Shown one piece after another: positions 22,402 through 32,841 of a stretch of DNA of 44,578 bases. A program made the translations under genes and the position numbers. The stretch comes from Acanthamoeba castellanii str. Neff. Lineage: Eukaryota; Discosea; Longamoebia; Acanthamoebidae. Each line of letters opens with the position of its first letter. Within the stretch, counting starts at the first letter, position 1. The stretch is taken from positions 1-44,578 of the forward strand of contig NW_004457522.1 in NCBI RefSeq assembly GCF_000313135.1. Reading direction: 5' to 3'. Below the pieces are notes generated by a model. The model made no database searches. It was not told the origin of the DNA and worked only from the letters and a program-made list of their open reading frames with translations.

Positions 22402-23382
22402 ATGGGCTGCTACCGCATATGCGGGGTCGACGTCACGACGCCAGCGGGGGCCTGCTTGAGCCTCCTGCTCTTCCTCATTTGCTTCCAGATTTTTCTCGAA
22501 TTCGTCGATGAAGACGACGTGCACCATCACCACTACTACCCCTGCAAGGGCTGCAGCCAGCAACCCAGTGCTGCGGCAGATGGAGGAGGAAGAGGAGACA
22601 CCGAGATGCCCCATCACCAGCACTCTGCAGCCTGGACCGAGGGCACCAGCCCAGTCTCGATTGCAGGTGCCGAGGCCGTCGACCCTGGTACCCCCCCCCC
22701 ATTCTCAGCTTCACCTCCATTGCCCTCCCAGTATTTTATTTGCTTATTTATATTTATGTTATAATTAAAACAATCTTTAGACGCCCACTTGTTTGTGGAA
22801 GACGTCGAGGGCTTCTGTGAGGATGCGAGCCTGATAACGTCAGCCACAGAGTCAGGTGGTCACAGCGTGGCCGCTGCTGCGGCGGCGGCGGCGGCGAAAG
22901 CAGAGGCCGCCAGCCGCGTGGACGATGACGCGCACGGAGACTACTACGACGCGGCGGGCGACGTTGATGAGGACGACGATGACGACGACGAGGAAGAAGA
23001 GGACGACCCCGAGGGCGAGCTCATCAGCTACCTGCTCAGCAAGAAGAGGGAGAAGGAGGAAAAGAAGCGAAGGGAGAAGGAGGCCAAGAAGGGGAAGAAG
23101 GGCACCGGCGGCACGAGCCTCAGCCTCATCAAGCCCGCCGACAAGAAGAAGGCGGCCAAGCTCGAGAAGGAGAAGGAAAAGGAGCGGAAGAAGAAGATGA
23201 AGCAGCTCAAGCTGAAGGAGCTCGACCTGCTCGCGGAGGAGCGGCTCCGGCTCGAGGAAGAGAGGGCCAGGCTCGAGGAGGAGCGCCGCCGGTTCGATGA
23301 GCAGCGGGCCCGGTGGCGACAGGAGGAAGAGCTTCGGCGGCAGCAGCTCGAATCGTCACAGCATGCCGTCGAAGTGTTGTAA
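22402..23382 (+). CDS. Membrane-anchored charged coiled-coil protein, unknown
   Basis: The start MGCYRICGVDVTTPAGACLS at 22402 leads straight into a hydrophobic segment (LLLFLICFQIFLEF), so it is probably a single-pass or N-anchored membrane protein. The MGC start would also permit N-myristoylation with palmitoylation if the hydrophobic stretch is not inserted. A His-rich turn and a linker follow. One intron (donor GGTACC, with a C10 run) joins to AHLFVEDVEGFCEDASLITS. Then come a nine-Ala run, an Asp/Glu run of about 20 residues (22970-23010) and a long Lys/Glu/Arg helix (RLRLEEERARLEEERRRFDE) ending at 23382. No family is recognised. The helix is a predicted coiled coil. Confidence 0.68.
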
Positions 23383-23567
23383 GTAATTGATTGGTCGTTT
23401 TTGTCCTATTTGTCCTTCACCTATTCCGCTGGGCCTATCCGCTGCAGAGGCTGACGAATGCGCGCCGCTCCTGACCATTTGGTTGTCGGGGTCGGCACGA
23501 ACAAAGGCTATCGCGCAGTCCGACGTACCAAACACAACCACTGCCCTTGCGACGAGAGTAACTTACA

Positions 23568-23894
23568 ATGGAGGGAGCGTTCACGCTGAAGGTGGCGAAG
23601 GGCTTTTGGCCGCAGGGCAAGTGGCGCGACATGAAAACGTGGGACATCGCCGGCGTGCTGCCCACCGACACCCTGGCCCAGCTCATCCAGAAGATCGTGG
23701 CCGTCGTGGGCACCGACGAGCGCGTGCCGGATGACCCCGCCGACTTCTTCCTCGGCTCGCCAGCCGACCTCACCCGCGCCTTCTCCAGCCCGGGCGGCCT
23801 GGCGCCGCGCAAGCCGCAACTCGACGCCACGGTGAGCGAGAACGGCATCACCTCCGCCTCGACCCTGCGCTGGTGGTCCCAGGCCTTTGACTAA
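23568..23894 (+). CDS. 108-residue orphan, possibly ubiquitin-like
   Basis: This is a single intronless frame from ATG 23568 to TAA 23894. It begins MEGAFTLKVAKGFWPQGKWR, continues WDIAGVLPTDTLAQLIQKIV with DFFLGSPADLTRAF, and ends STLRWWSQAFD. The layout of two starting strands, a DTLAQLIQKI helix, then DFFLG and a short helix resembles the beta-grasp fold of ubiquitin-like domains. This is inference from pattern, as the identity is too low to call a family. Codon use matches the neighbours. It converges on the DEP-PH gene, with only about 98 bp between the two stops. Confidence 0.65.
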   Translation: MEGAFTLKVAKGFWPQGKWRDMKTWDIAGVLPTDTLAQLIQKIVAVVGTDERVPDDPADFFLGSPADLTRAFSSPGGLAPRKPQLDATVSENGITSASTLRWWSQAFD

Positions 23895-23992
23895 GGCTCC
23901 GTCCGTCGCGTACAGCAAAACACAAATAGCCAATCGAATATCACGGAACAAGCTGTACTTATTGGTGTGTAGAGAAAAAGAGTCTATTTAAA

Positions 23993-26573
23993 TTAGGCGG
24001 TGGGGTTGGAGGACGAGGTGTGTGCCTCCAATTGGTCGTCGTCTTCCTCATCATCGTGGAGGAGGAGGAGCTTCTCCTTGCCCTTGACCCGGCGCTTCAG
24101 CCACTTGGCCGGGTCCTCGAGCGGCCACGACTCGCTCTCGCTTTCCACCTCCACCTCCGATTCTGGCGCCGTGGACGAGGCCTCGCGCGACACCGCCGCC
24201 TCGCGTATCGCCGTCGCCGTCAGCTCCAGCCCGTTCTCTTCCTCCTCGTCGTCGTTCGCCTCCCGATACATCATCGTCGTGAGCTGATACTGGTGCTGCT
24301 CTTCACCGTCAAAACTGTAGAACCAGACCTTCGTCTCCTGCGCAGCGTCGCTGTCCGCGGCTCGCCGGGAGGCCTTCGGCGACGGCTGCAGGGGCGCGTC
24401 GATCAGCCACGGAAACGCGCGCAACGCGGGTCCGGCGGACCCCCCGCCCTCCCGCTCGTCGTGCGCCTGCAGGTCCCGCGGGTGCTCCCTCTCCTCCAGG
24501 CTGTAGCTGCGTCGGCGCTGGTGCGGCGGACACTGTCGCTCCCGCGGCGGCGGTCGCTGACGTCGCTGGTCTGCGCCCGCTTCAGCCTCCGCCTCGGCGC
24601 TCGTGGGTGCCTGCAGCGGCCGCGTAGTCAGTGTCGCGGTGGTCGAGCCCTCGGCCTCCCCGTGTCTCGGTCGGAACTCTCTGGCCTGCTGGAGCTCGAG
24701 TCGCTGTTCGCGTCGCCGCCGGCTGCGCTCGGCGTCCTTGCGCTCCTGCTGCATTTCGCGCCGCAGCTGCAGGAGCTGCAGCCGCCCGCGCTCCTTGGCC
24801 AGCGCTTTCTCCACGTTGAACCGTATGTCATCGTCGTCATCGCCTTCCTTCCTCACAAGCTGCGGTTCCTAATGTTGTGTGTGTGTGTGTGGTGTGTGGT
24901 GTGTGGTGTGTGGTGTGTGGTGTGTGGTGTGTGGTGTGTGGTGTGTGGTGTGTGGTGTGTGGTGTGTGGTGTGTGGTGTGTGGTGTGTGGTGTGTGGTGT
25001 GTGGTGTGTGAAGCGGTGAGTCGGGAGTGAGTGGACAACCGTCACGCCCATGTGGGAGTACCGTGGGAACAGCGAATGGGCGGTGCGGCAGATAATGCCT
25101 TTCCATCGCCTTGTTGAGCATATCCTCCGCCTGCTCCATTCTCTGTTCGTGTGTGGGCCATCCAGTGATGATGCTCGTGAGCTCACCTCAGAAGGCTGCG
25201 CGTGTGCGGTGATGCGGCGGTGCGTGTGCGGCGTGCGGGTGGGGGAAGCGAGGCACCTCGTTTTCGGCGTCGACAGTAAAGGGGTAGAACAGCTCGACCC
25301 ACGACTTCATCTCCTTCTGGTCCTTGGCCACCTGGCGGAGTGAGATGAGGGTGAGCACGCACGCACGCACGCATGACACACACGACGCACACGACAACCG
25401 AGGGTGAATGGGGAAGAGCGGCCGTACAAATGTCAAAACTTTCGATTGTATGTGCATCTCAAACTCGCAGTGGTTGTTGGTGTAGATGGCCGCGTGGTGA
25501 GCCGTAAGGGACGGAAAAGGAATCTTGAGTGGTGTCGTGTCGTGTCGTGTCGTGTCGTGTCGTCATTAGTGTCAAGCAGGTGTGAAGACGTGGCCGTGTG
25601 TGACAGCAGGGTACCGAGAGAAGAAGATCTTTGAGGAAAACGTAGCCGAGGGGTTGTAAACTATATGGCTTGTCGTACCAGTACAGGTACCTGTTCCTGA
25701 GACAGCACCACCTACGTGCGCCCGTCACATCAGTGTTAGAGAACGTCAAAATAACATCAACACCGGCCGCGCACATGCTTCCCTTCCCTCGGCGTACCGT
25801 AGTCGGTAGGGCAGTGCCGGGTCGTGCTTGAGTCCCAGGAACCCACTCTTGTTCGACGCGTAGGCCTCCGGGTGCTGCAAGCGGTCGAATCCCCGTCTTC
25901 TTTCGTTAGCGACCGGCTCCCACCGCGCCCGACTGTGTTTGGAGTGGTGGGCGCGCGGGGAGGGTGGCGTACAAGAAACTGGTAGAGCTGCCGCCCGTCG
26001 GCGAAGGGCGCGCCCTGCAGGGAGGCGTGCCGTAGGGCGCCGTGGTTGAGGAGCATCTGGCCCACCTCGACCGCCTCCTCGCGCGTTTGGGTGAAGATGT
26101 GATCGATCATCCACGACACCGCCTCACCGCCTGATCACTGCAATCAGCCAACGCAGCCACGTTCCTACATGTGTGCGGCGGTACGTTCCAGGAACGTATA
26201 TGTGTGCGTGTGCGTGTGTGCGGTAGTGGGGGGGGGGCGCACCAACAAAGGAGTCGGGATAGGTGCGTAGATAGCGCGTGTGTGTTCTGATCTCCACGCC
26301 TGCCCGCAGCCGCGATATCACATTGTTCACCGTCTTGTTGTCCACCGACGCCAGGAAATCGCCCTTCTGCAAACGACGCACACGCCCACCGCACACGCAA
26401 CACCACAAAAGAGAGAGAGAGAGAGAGAAGAGAAGGTGCAGGAGTTCAGCGCTTCCCACCGCCAGCACGCCAGGCACGAGGCAGGCGGGCACCTTGAGAC
26501 CGCTAAAGATGTCGCCGGTGGAAGGGCCGGCGTGGTCTGAGGCCAACAGTTGCCGCAGAGGGTAAGCACACAT
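23993..26573 (-). CDS. DEP-PH domain signalling protein
   Basis: The start MCAYPLRQLLASDHAGPSTG is at 26573. Exon 2 (KGDFLASVDNKTVNNVISRL) and exon 3 make a DEP domain: YLRTYPDSFVG, then GEAVSWMIDHIFTQTREEAV, VEVGQMLLNHGAL and the final RQLYQF. A PH domain follows, split over exons: NKSGFLGLK, RWCCLRNRYLYWYDKPYSLQ, FEMHIQSKVLTF and VAKDQKEMKSWVELFYPF. A linker exon gives TSIITGWPTHEQRMEQAEDM. The last exon (23993-24859) encodes a basic helix (KALAKERGRLQLLQLRREMQ) and an acidic, Ser-rich tail with no domain. DEP and PH domains both direct proteins to membranes and receptors. The middle introns hold pentamer and heptamer repeats. Some junctions between the DEP and PH parts remain approximate. 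Confidence 0.8.
24876..25010. repeat. GT run plus about 17 copies of the heptamer GGTGTGT
   Basis: A short (GT)n run (24876-24890) passes into a near-perfect GGTGTGT array to 25010. It lies entirely inside the last intron (24860-25061) of the DEP-PH gene, which is transcribed from the other strand, so the transcript carries ACACACC units. It creates the false open frames of Val/Cys/Gly/Trp or Thr/His repeats seen on each strand. Copy number may be collapsed in assembly. Confidence 0.95.
25532..25562. repeat. (GTGTC) pentamer array, about 6 copies
   Basis: A GTGTC pentamer repeats about six times within the intron that splits the PH domain of the DEP-PH gene. Similar GTGTC/GTGTG sequence fills the single intron of the neighbouring coiled-coil gene (27150-27215). 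Confidence 0.9.
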
Positions 26574-26935
26574 GTCCTCCTTGGGTCGCACGCTCGTTCA
26601 TCAGCAGACTTATTTATTATTATTTATTTGATGCTAGTTTTTAATATTTGCGATACTGATTGATGCCGTGGGGTACCTGCTTGCAGTTCTGGTGGGTGGG
26701 TTCGTCCGTCGGTGGCACCATCATGGCGTGCACGAGGGACCATCAGACCAACCACCAACAACCCCTCCTTCGTGGCTTCACAATCTACAGCCCCTCCCCC
26801 CCGCAGGGCAGCACTTCTGCTTCGCCGAGAGAAAACCCAACAGAAAATGCTCTCGCTATTTATTTATTATTTATTTAAATTGGGTTTTATTGGTACATTT
26901 TCTCTCCGCACAGCAGGTGAGGGACTGCACGACTA
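26574..26935. other. Intergenic: 3' flank of coiled-coil gene and 5' flank of DEP-PH gene
   Basis: No convincing gene is seen. Two AT-rich patches occur, at 26597-26650 and 26855-26900. On the minus strand the second holds AATAAA-type signals just past the stop at 26936, suitable for polyadenylation of the coiled-coil gene. The first lies within 80 bp of the DEP-PH start and could be promoter or 5' UTR. Plus-strand frames here are short and lack coding character. Confidence 0.6.
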
Positions 26936-28101
26936 CTACTGCGACTTGAGGTGGGCCAGGAGGGAGCGCAGTCGGTACTCGGTGTGGGACTCAATTTCGA
27001 CCAGCTTGGCCGAGAGCCTCTTCTCGATGGCCTGCCGGAGCAGCGCCTCCTCCTGTCGCTTCGCCTCGGCCTGCGCCAGCTGCTCCTTCATCGCATCGGC
27101 CGCCATCGACCGCATTTGCAGCTCTGCATTCCAACCACTCAGCAAGTAAGTAGTTGCGTGTCGTGTGTCGTGTGCGGTGTGTGTGCCGTGTGTCGTGTGT
27201 GTCGTGTGTCGTTCTGCGAGAGAAACGAACCGCGCGTGAGTGCGAGGTTGGCGGCCATCAACTCGTCGATCTGCTTTCGGAGGTGGACGACCTCTTCGTT
27301 GCCCGTCATGGCCGTCTTCTCGCTTCGTCGCTGCGCTTCAGCCCGCTTCTGCTCCTCCTCGGCCTTCTCGGCTTCGAGCATGGCCTGGTGCTGCTCCTTC
27401 AGCGCGTGGTGCAGATCCGCCGCCGCCTCGTCCAGCACCAGTATACTGCCCCGCTGCCCGCCACCCTTGGCCAGCGGTGCCAGCAGCCCGCCGCCGCCAG
27501 CCTTTGCCGACGCGTTCGACGAAGACGAACCGTCGCTGGGTCGCTCCTGCTTGTCGATCTCGTTCATCAGGAGCTGCAGCTGCCCATCATCTGTCCTCGC
27601 GGCCGGCTCGCCACTCGCGCCGTCGCCATCGGCCACGTTGTCCGCGGAGTCGCTGCTGGCCGTGAGCGAGGTCTTGCTGTTGGAGCGGGTGCCACGGAAG
27701 CTGCCCCGGCGCCCACCACGGCCGCGCCACCCCTCCGCCACCCGGCGTATCTCTTCGACCTTCTTCCTGCGCAGCTCCTTCTCCGCCTCGGTGCCGCCTT
27801 CGTCCTCCCGCCCGTTCTCGCCCATTCCGTCTTCGCTTTCGTTCTTTTGTGGGTGTCCGCCGCTTTCGATCTTTTGTGCTCCCGCCTCGGCCCCTCGGGG
27901 GCTTGGCCCTTCTGCCGTCGCGCCGGGCTCTACGTCGCTGTCGCCTCCGCTGTCGGCTACCTTGGCCTTTCTCCGTCGCACGGGGGTGCCCCCGACCCGT
28001 TTGTCCCCAATCGTAAGTGTGCTGCCGCGTTCTCGTAACCCAACCCCACTTCCGCTGCTCGTGAGTGGCGAGGACGGTGCTTGATCCATCTTTGCCTCCA
28101 T
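26936..28101 (-). CDS. Long coiled-coil protein, unknown
   Basis: There are two exons, 27231-28101 and 26936-27123. The start MEAKMDQAPSSPLTSSGSGV is at 28101 (alternative ATG at 28088). The first third is low-complexity and polar with a basic patch (RRKKVEEIRRVAEGWRGRGG). A second Ser/Gly/Asp-rich stretch is followed by DDGQLQLLMNEIDKQE and a continuous helix (ALKEQHQAMLEAEKAEEEQK, then RKQIDELMAANLALTRELQM) that runs on through exon 2 and ends LLAHLKSQ. The splice joins in phase (R/E). No catalytic domain is present. The role is probably structural or as a dimerising adaptor; I do not recognise the family. It is co-oriented with the DEP-PH gene, 362 bp away. Confidence 0.75.
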
Positions 28102-28548
28102 CTTCAAGTCAAAAAAGAAATACAACAAGGAGGAGCAACACGTCAACAATCGCCTGTGCGGCACCACGTCGACAGTAATAACATATTAAAAATGAGAATA
28201 CTCAGAGAAACCATGAGAGAAAATAGAAGCTCACACGACCGCGAGGGAGAAAGATGGAGCTGCCGGACGGAGATGCAAGCTTGAGGTTCGCCAGAATCTT
28301 CGTCCATCAGCCGCAAGTTTATTTTGATTCTAATTTTTGTATTTTACATTTTTTCAGATGTTTGTTTTTGGACTATTTACGAAAAAGGAAAACAAAGGAC
28401 TGCCGGTTGGACAGGCGAGGCTGCCACGACCTCGAGCGACACCACGAGAAAGAGCACCTTCACTCAGACGTTCGATAAAGGCTCGCTTTCCTTCGATTCT
28501 AAGACTGGACGGACAGGTCAGGGCGCCTGATCATCAACCAACTCGAAG
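28102..28548. other. Gap between divergent genes, with an open coding-like stretch on the plus strand
   Basis: The left part (28102-28250) is AT-rich and probably holds the promoters of the coiled-coil gene (minus) and the dynamin gene (plus). From about 28360 to 28527 the plus strand is open and coding-like (GEAATTSSDTTRKSTFTQTF, DKGSLSFDSKTGRTGQGA). It ends at a TGA (28528-28530) that is in frame with the dynamin ATG at 28549. A pyrimidine tract with CAG ends at 28357. This could be an unrecognised upstream exon, a short separate gene, or sequence with an error. Confidence 0.4.
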
Positions 28549-31500
28549 ATGGCGAGCAAAAGATTGTCGATGGCCAGGGAGAGAGTACGAACTCCCCCCC
28601 CCCAATCCCGGTCTCCTTTCCCTTGTTCTTCTACATCTCAGCCTTTCCGAGCCTCAATCGCTCGTGGGTCCTTCTGATCACGCCAATTTCACGCGTGGAT
28701 TTGGGGGGTGCGCATCCCTCCGTCTCGCCATCAATCACTTCAACTGCTCGCAGGAGCGTACAGTAATCTACCTTAGCCCCGAGGAGGAGCGGAAGGACAA
28801 TGCTAGGAAGCGAAAGGAGAGAATGCGCGCCATGCGCGCCAAGGACCGAGCCCTCGACGCAGGTACCTTGTGTGAGGCAAAGCCGAGGCTGCCGGTCGGG
28901 CTAGCTCTTACGGGCCACCTTTATTTACCTGCTTGTCGCTTGTCTTGCTGTGGGGTGGTGGACGCACAGTCCGAGATGAGGCGAGCGAGCTGCAGGCGGT
29001 AGGCGTCCCTGAACACGATCCCAACCCGGCAAAGCACTTCACTCCACTGCCCGAAGAGGTCTACAAGAGCCATCGCCAGCTCGAAGAGATTGCCCGAGTG
29101 TACACGCTCCCGCTTCCCTCCCAGGCGTGGCTACACAAGCTCCACCAAACCTGTGTTAACCTTACGCACGTGTTTCCCTTGTTATGCCCAGTCTCAACTC
29201 CCCGTTCGGTCCGGTGGAGTTTGTCCTCATCGGACAGCGGGGCCACGGCAAGAGCTCCCTTATCGAAGCCCTCTCCGGTCACATCGTCACACACGTGCAA
29301 TTGGCTCTGGTACCACCTCCTCTTTCACCCCGTCCGTCGGACACCTTGGTCGGGAGGCTGATGGTGTGCGTGCGTGCTTTAGGACGGAGCCACCAAGAGG
29401 CCTGTTCGCTACCAGTTTCTGAACAGCACCGACATCTCGCCCGGTGCCAAGCCCACTGATGGTGCGTAATCGTCGTGCCACGCCGCAGCGGGTAGCATCA
29501 CAGACTTTACTTAATTCTTTTGTGGCGCTGTTCCGCTTCGCAGCAGGGGTCAAGTGTATGATACAGCGCGACGCGCTTTTCCAGGACTACAACGTCGAGG
29601 TTCCGCTCAAGAATTTGTCTCAGGAGATCTTGCGTCGGTCGGCGGTGCTCTCCCCGAAACCGATCTACGTGACCCTCTCCGCTCCCAACGCTCTCAACAT
29701 CACCTTCATCGACACGCCTGGCCTGCCCCCTCCGCCTTCGGCGGGTGACGTTCCCCAGGATGTTAGGGTACCGCCCCATTTCAATGGCCGTGCGACAGCT
29801 TCGGATTGGTTGCTTATGCTGCTCTTCTGGCCTTGACAGAACAAGCTCGAATCTATCGTCGCCTCGGTCTCCTGCGAAGACACCAACCGGTTCCTGTTGT
29901 TCGTCGAGGAAGCTGGACCTTGGTACGACGACCTTGCTCCTTATGCAGCCTACCGCCGATCGCTTTTGGTTTACCTGTGCTTTTGCTTCTCAATCATTGT
30001 CAGGGAGGAGAGCAGCATCCTGCCGCTGGCGCGCTCGATCGACCCGGCGTTCAATAGGTCGGCGCTCGTATTCACCAAGTTCAACCCCTTCCTAAGATCG
30101 GTACGCCCGGACACGCTTTCGGCCGAAATATAGTCTTCTCCCTTGTGCTCAGTTCTCACGTGATCTTTTGATGTCGTGCAGCTGCTGGGAACCAAGGAGC
30201 TCATCAACAGATATTTGAAGGGTGGCCAGCATCCTCTATTGCCCTGCTTCTGGGTCACTGTGCCTTCGCACAAGGTTCGTGTGGGCTCCCAAGGCAACTA
30301 GGCCGTCACAGTCCATCCTAACTTACCATTGCATACGTCCTTCCAGGTGAGGAGCAAGTGTGAGCAAAGCACGGCATGGCAGGAGAAGGTGTGGCAAGCA
30401 CATCACAGAGACATGGCCTATTTGCGGGACATCAAGGCCAAGCAAAAGTATCGCCGCCAGGCCACCCGACGCCTACGGGCACCGCTAACGCCTCTATGGA
30501 CTGTTTTTGCAGATACGAGCCCAGCATTGGCATTCTGTGCCTGCTCAGATTCCTTCTCAAGCACGTGTGGAAGCAGTACATCGACATCCTGCCGAACACG
30601 CTGCAGCTCATCAGGCAGCAGGAGAAGAGCTTCGAGGTTCGCATTGGATCCAACCAACAATCACTCGAAGAAGAGTTGACTAACTCTGGTCATTCACCCG
30701 GCGCAGGTTGAGCAGCAGAGGTTTCAGAGCGAGCTGGAACGGCTAAGCGCCCAGGGCATGCGCAGCGTTGCGAGCAAGTTCGTCGCCACGCTCCTCCACT
30801 CCATCCACCGAATTGTGCACGGCACGTCGGAGGCCACCACCTCCATCACCGGCCAAACTCTCCTTGAGGAGACGCAAGCGCAAGGTAACCTGCAACCCCG
30901 CATTCACGCTCGAGATCGGCCTTTCCTCCAACATGTACGCTGACTGTGCACTGCCCACAGGGAGCATCGAGTGGGCCGACAAGTCGGGCCGAGTCCTCAA
31001 GGCCGACAAGAAGTGGCGCATCCCGTTCAGGTGCGACGCACCGCTCATTTTCCTGCGTAAGTGCAAGAAGCGGCTCAAGGCTCACCGTGGGCAAACTCGT
31101 GCAGGGACTGTAAATTATATGGCGGCCAGCAGATGGACCGGCTGCTCGCCGAGTTCAGGACCATCGCCGACCATCTCTACCTCCGGGTACGCCGTCAGGC
31201 CACCCTCGATTTGGTATTCAGGATCGAACAACTAAGGCAGGACCCTTTGAACGAGCACAGGATCACGTCATCACTATGGAAGACCTGGCCACTGCCGGCG
31301 GAATGCGGAGGATTCATAACGGCAAGATCGACATCACTTGGGCCGTGCGTACTCCTGGCAGCGTACATATTGGCTCACCACAGGCCAGTCGCTGACAGTG
31401 TGGTCTTACCCCGTTAGGCTGCATCGCTGGCCGGAAGGAAGACGAGGGACACCATGGGGCCGCTCATCAATGTCGGCTTGCAGAGGCACTTAGCTCCTTC

Positions 31501-32486
31501 GCTTCTTTTCAGCGCTTGGCCATGGTCGCTCACCCTTTGCTCTGTGCTTTGTTATGGCATCCAGGATGGCCTACATTGTTCGCAGGTCCTTCTATCTGGC
31601 GCTCGACCAGCTCAAGAATCCAAGGAGCGTGGAAGGCGCCAACCAGGAGGCCGCCAGGGCCGACAGCAACGAGTGGAGCGAGGTCGAGGTCATCGGCTAT
31701 CCCTACTTCATCCACTGGGTCAAGGACACATTTGAGCAGTTCCTTACCGCCAACCTGCAGGTCTGCACTTCGTCCCACTTTCTTATGATCTTGCCCGCTG
31801 CCTCTCACTCTCTGTCTTTCAGAAATGCAAGGAGAAGTGCTTTGAGGAGTTCTTTTCGACGGAGACCCTCTACTGGGGCTACAATGAGTACGCTGCTCCC
31901 TGGCTCCATCGCAGTGTTACTACCTGATTCTGTACTGATTTTTCTACACTTGTGCGTAATAGTATGAGACTTGTGCCTGATGCGGATGACAACGAAGCCG
32001 AGCTGCTGAACATGACCCTGGTCCTCACCAGAACCATCTACGAGGAGACGAAAGACAGGCAGATCCGCAACATCCTGTTGAGGCTCTTCCAGTACTTTTT
32101 GTTCATGCTGTACGTCACCGCGGTTGTGTACCATCAATGGGCAGCGAACTGATTTTACCAATCGGACAGCGAGGACGGTCTGAACGGCCACCTGCAGCAG
32201 CTGGTGAGCACCATGAACGAAGAGGACCTCGAGAGCAAGTTCCAAGTGGAAGCGCTCAGGAAGAAGCTCGAGGTATCGATAGATCGCCCCACACCAGCTT
32301 TACCATAATTGCCTAGGCCCAGGAGGGCCACAGTGGCGAAGAGATATCTGACTTGCTTGCGGTTGACAGGCAAAGGCCAAGCTGGTGGCCGACGCTATCA
32401 AGGAGAGCCGCAAGCGGGAGTACATCTTCGCCACGGCCTCGGCGGACTTCACCGTGCCCATCCTCACGGAGATGCAGATGCCCTGA
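28549..32486 (+). CDS. Dynamin-family large GTPase
   Basis: Exon 1 (28549-28584) gives MASKRLSMARER. Exon 2 starts ERTVIYLSPEEERKDNARKR, then a linker (PLPEEVYKSHRQLEEIAR) leads to the GTPase domain. The P-loop is VLIGQRGHGKSSLIEALSG, switch I falls in ATKRPVRYQFLNST, and the G3 motif is NITFIDTPGLP. G4 is unusual: SALVFTKFNPF, where TKxD is expected. The stalk follows over many exons (LKGGQHPLLPCFWVTVPSHK, LLRFLLKHVWKQYIDILPNT, MRSVASKFVATLLHSIHRIV, NEWSEVEVIGYPYFIHWVKD). The end resembles a GED-like helix (MNEEDLESKFQVEALRKKLE) and PILTEMQMP at 32486. No PH or Pro-rich tail is present. The family uses GTP-driven self-assembly to remodel or cut membranes. The 5' end is uncertain. Confidence 0.85.
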
Positions 32487-32841
32487 AGCGTCGTCCAGCC
32501 AGGAGGGAGGAGGGAGCAGCAAAGGTGGGTGCCATGAAGCACACAGGTCACGTGCCCAGAAATTGCTGGGCGTTCGTGTTCACGCAATTTGGGCCTGCGT
32601 CGCCAAAGAGAAGAACGAAGGCCGAGCTTGTCTCAGCAGCGAGCGCCTCCTTGGTCCCGCAAAGTGCACAACCTTTGCTCTTCATCTTCTCCGTAGTCTT
32701 CGCTTCTGGGAGGTTTGTCGCTTCTTTCTTCCATTAATTTTGAATCAAACCATTAATCGCGTGTAATTGATTACTAAAGAAAGAGCGTTTCAATTGGCGT
32801 GTAGCACCACACAGCTTTCGATCGTGGTGGGCTAGTACGCG
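32487..32841. other. Intergenic, dynamin gene to RhoGEF gene
   Basis: No gene is supported. The right half becomes AT-rich from about 32735 to 32800 with repeated TTAAT and TAATTG elements, probably the promoter and 5' UTR of the RhoGEF gene. No clear TATA box was seen. Confidence 0.55.

Noticed and set aside
24876..25010. Telomere-like repeat from the GGTGTGT array
   Set aside because: It lies within an intron between two well-supported exons, and the unit is not a known telomere repeat of Amoebozoa.
24020..25030. 336-codon plus-strand frame opposite the DEP-PH tail exon
   Set aside because: Its end is made of the heptamer repeat (VCGVWCVV units) and the rest is a Leu/Arg-rich shadow of the acidic, Ser-rich exon on the other strand.
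26951..28084. 377-codon plus-strand frame opposite the coiled-coil gene
   Set aside because: It is Ser/Pro/Leu-rich shadow sequence. The minus strand has a consistent start, helix and in-phase splice.
28527..28584. Segment LIINQLEDGEQKIVDGQG as the first dynamin exon
   Set aside because: It leaves one spare base at the donor, and joining to the next exon in that phase hits a stop. The ATG at 28549 joins cleanly.
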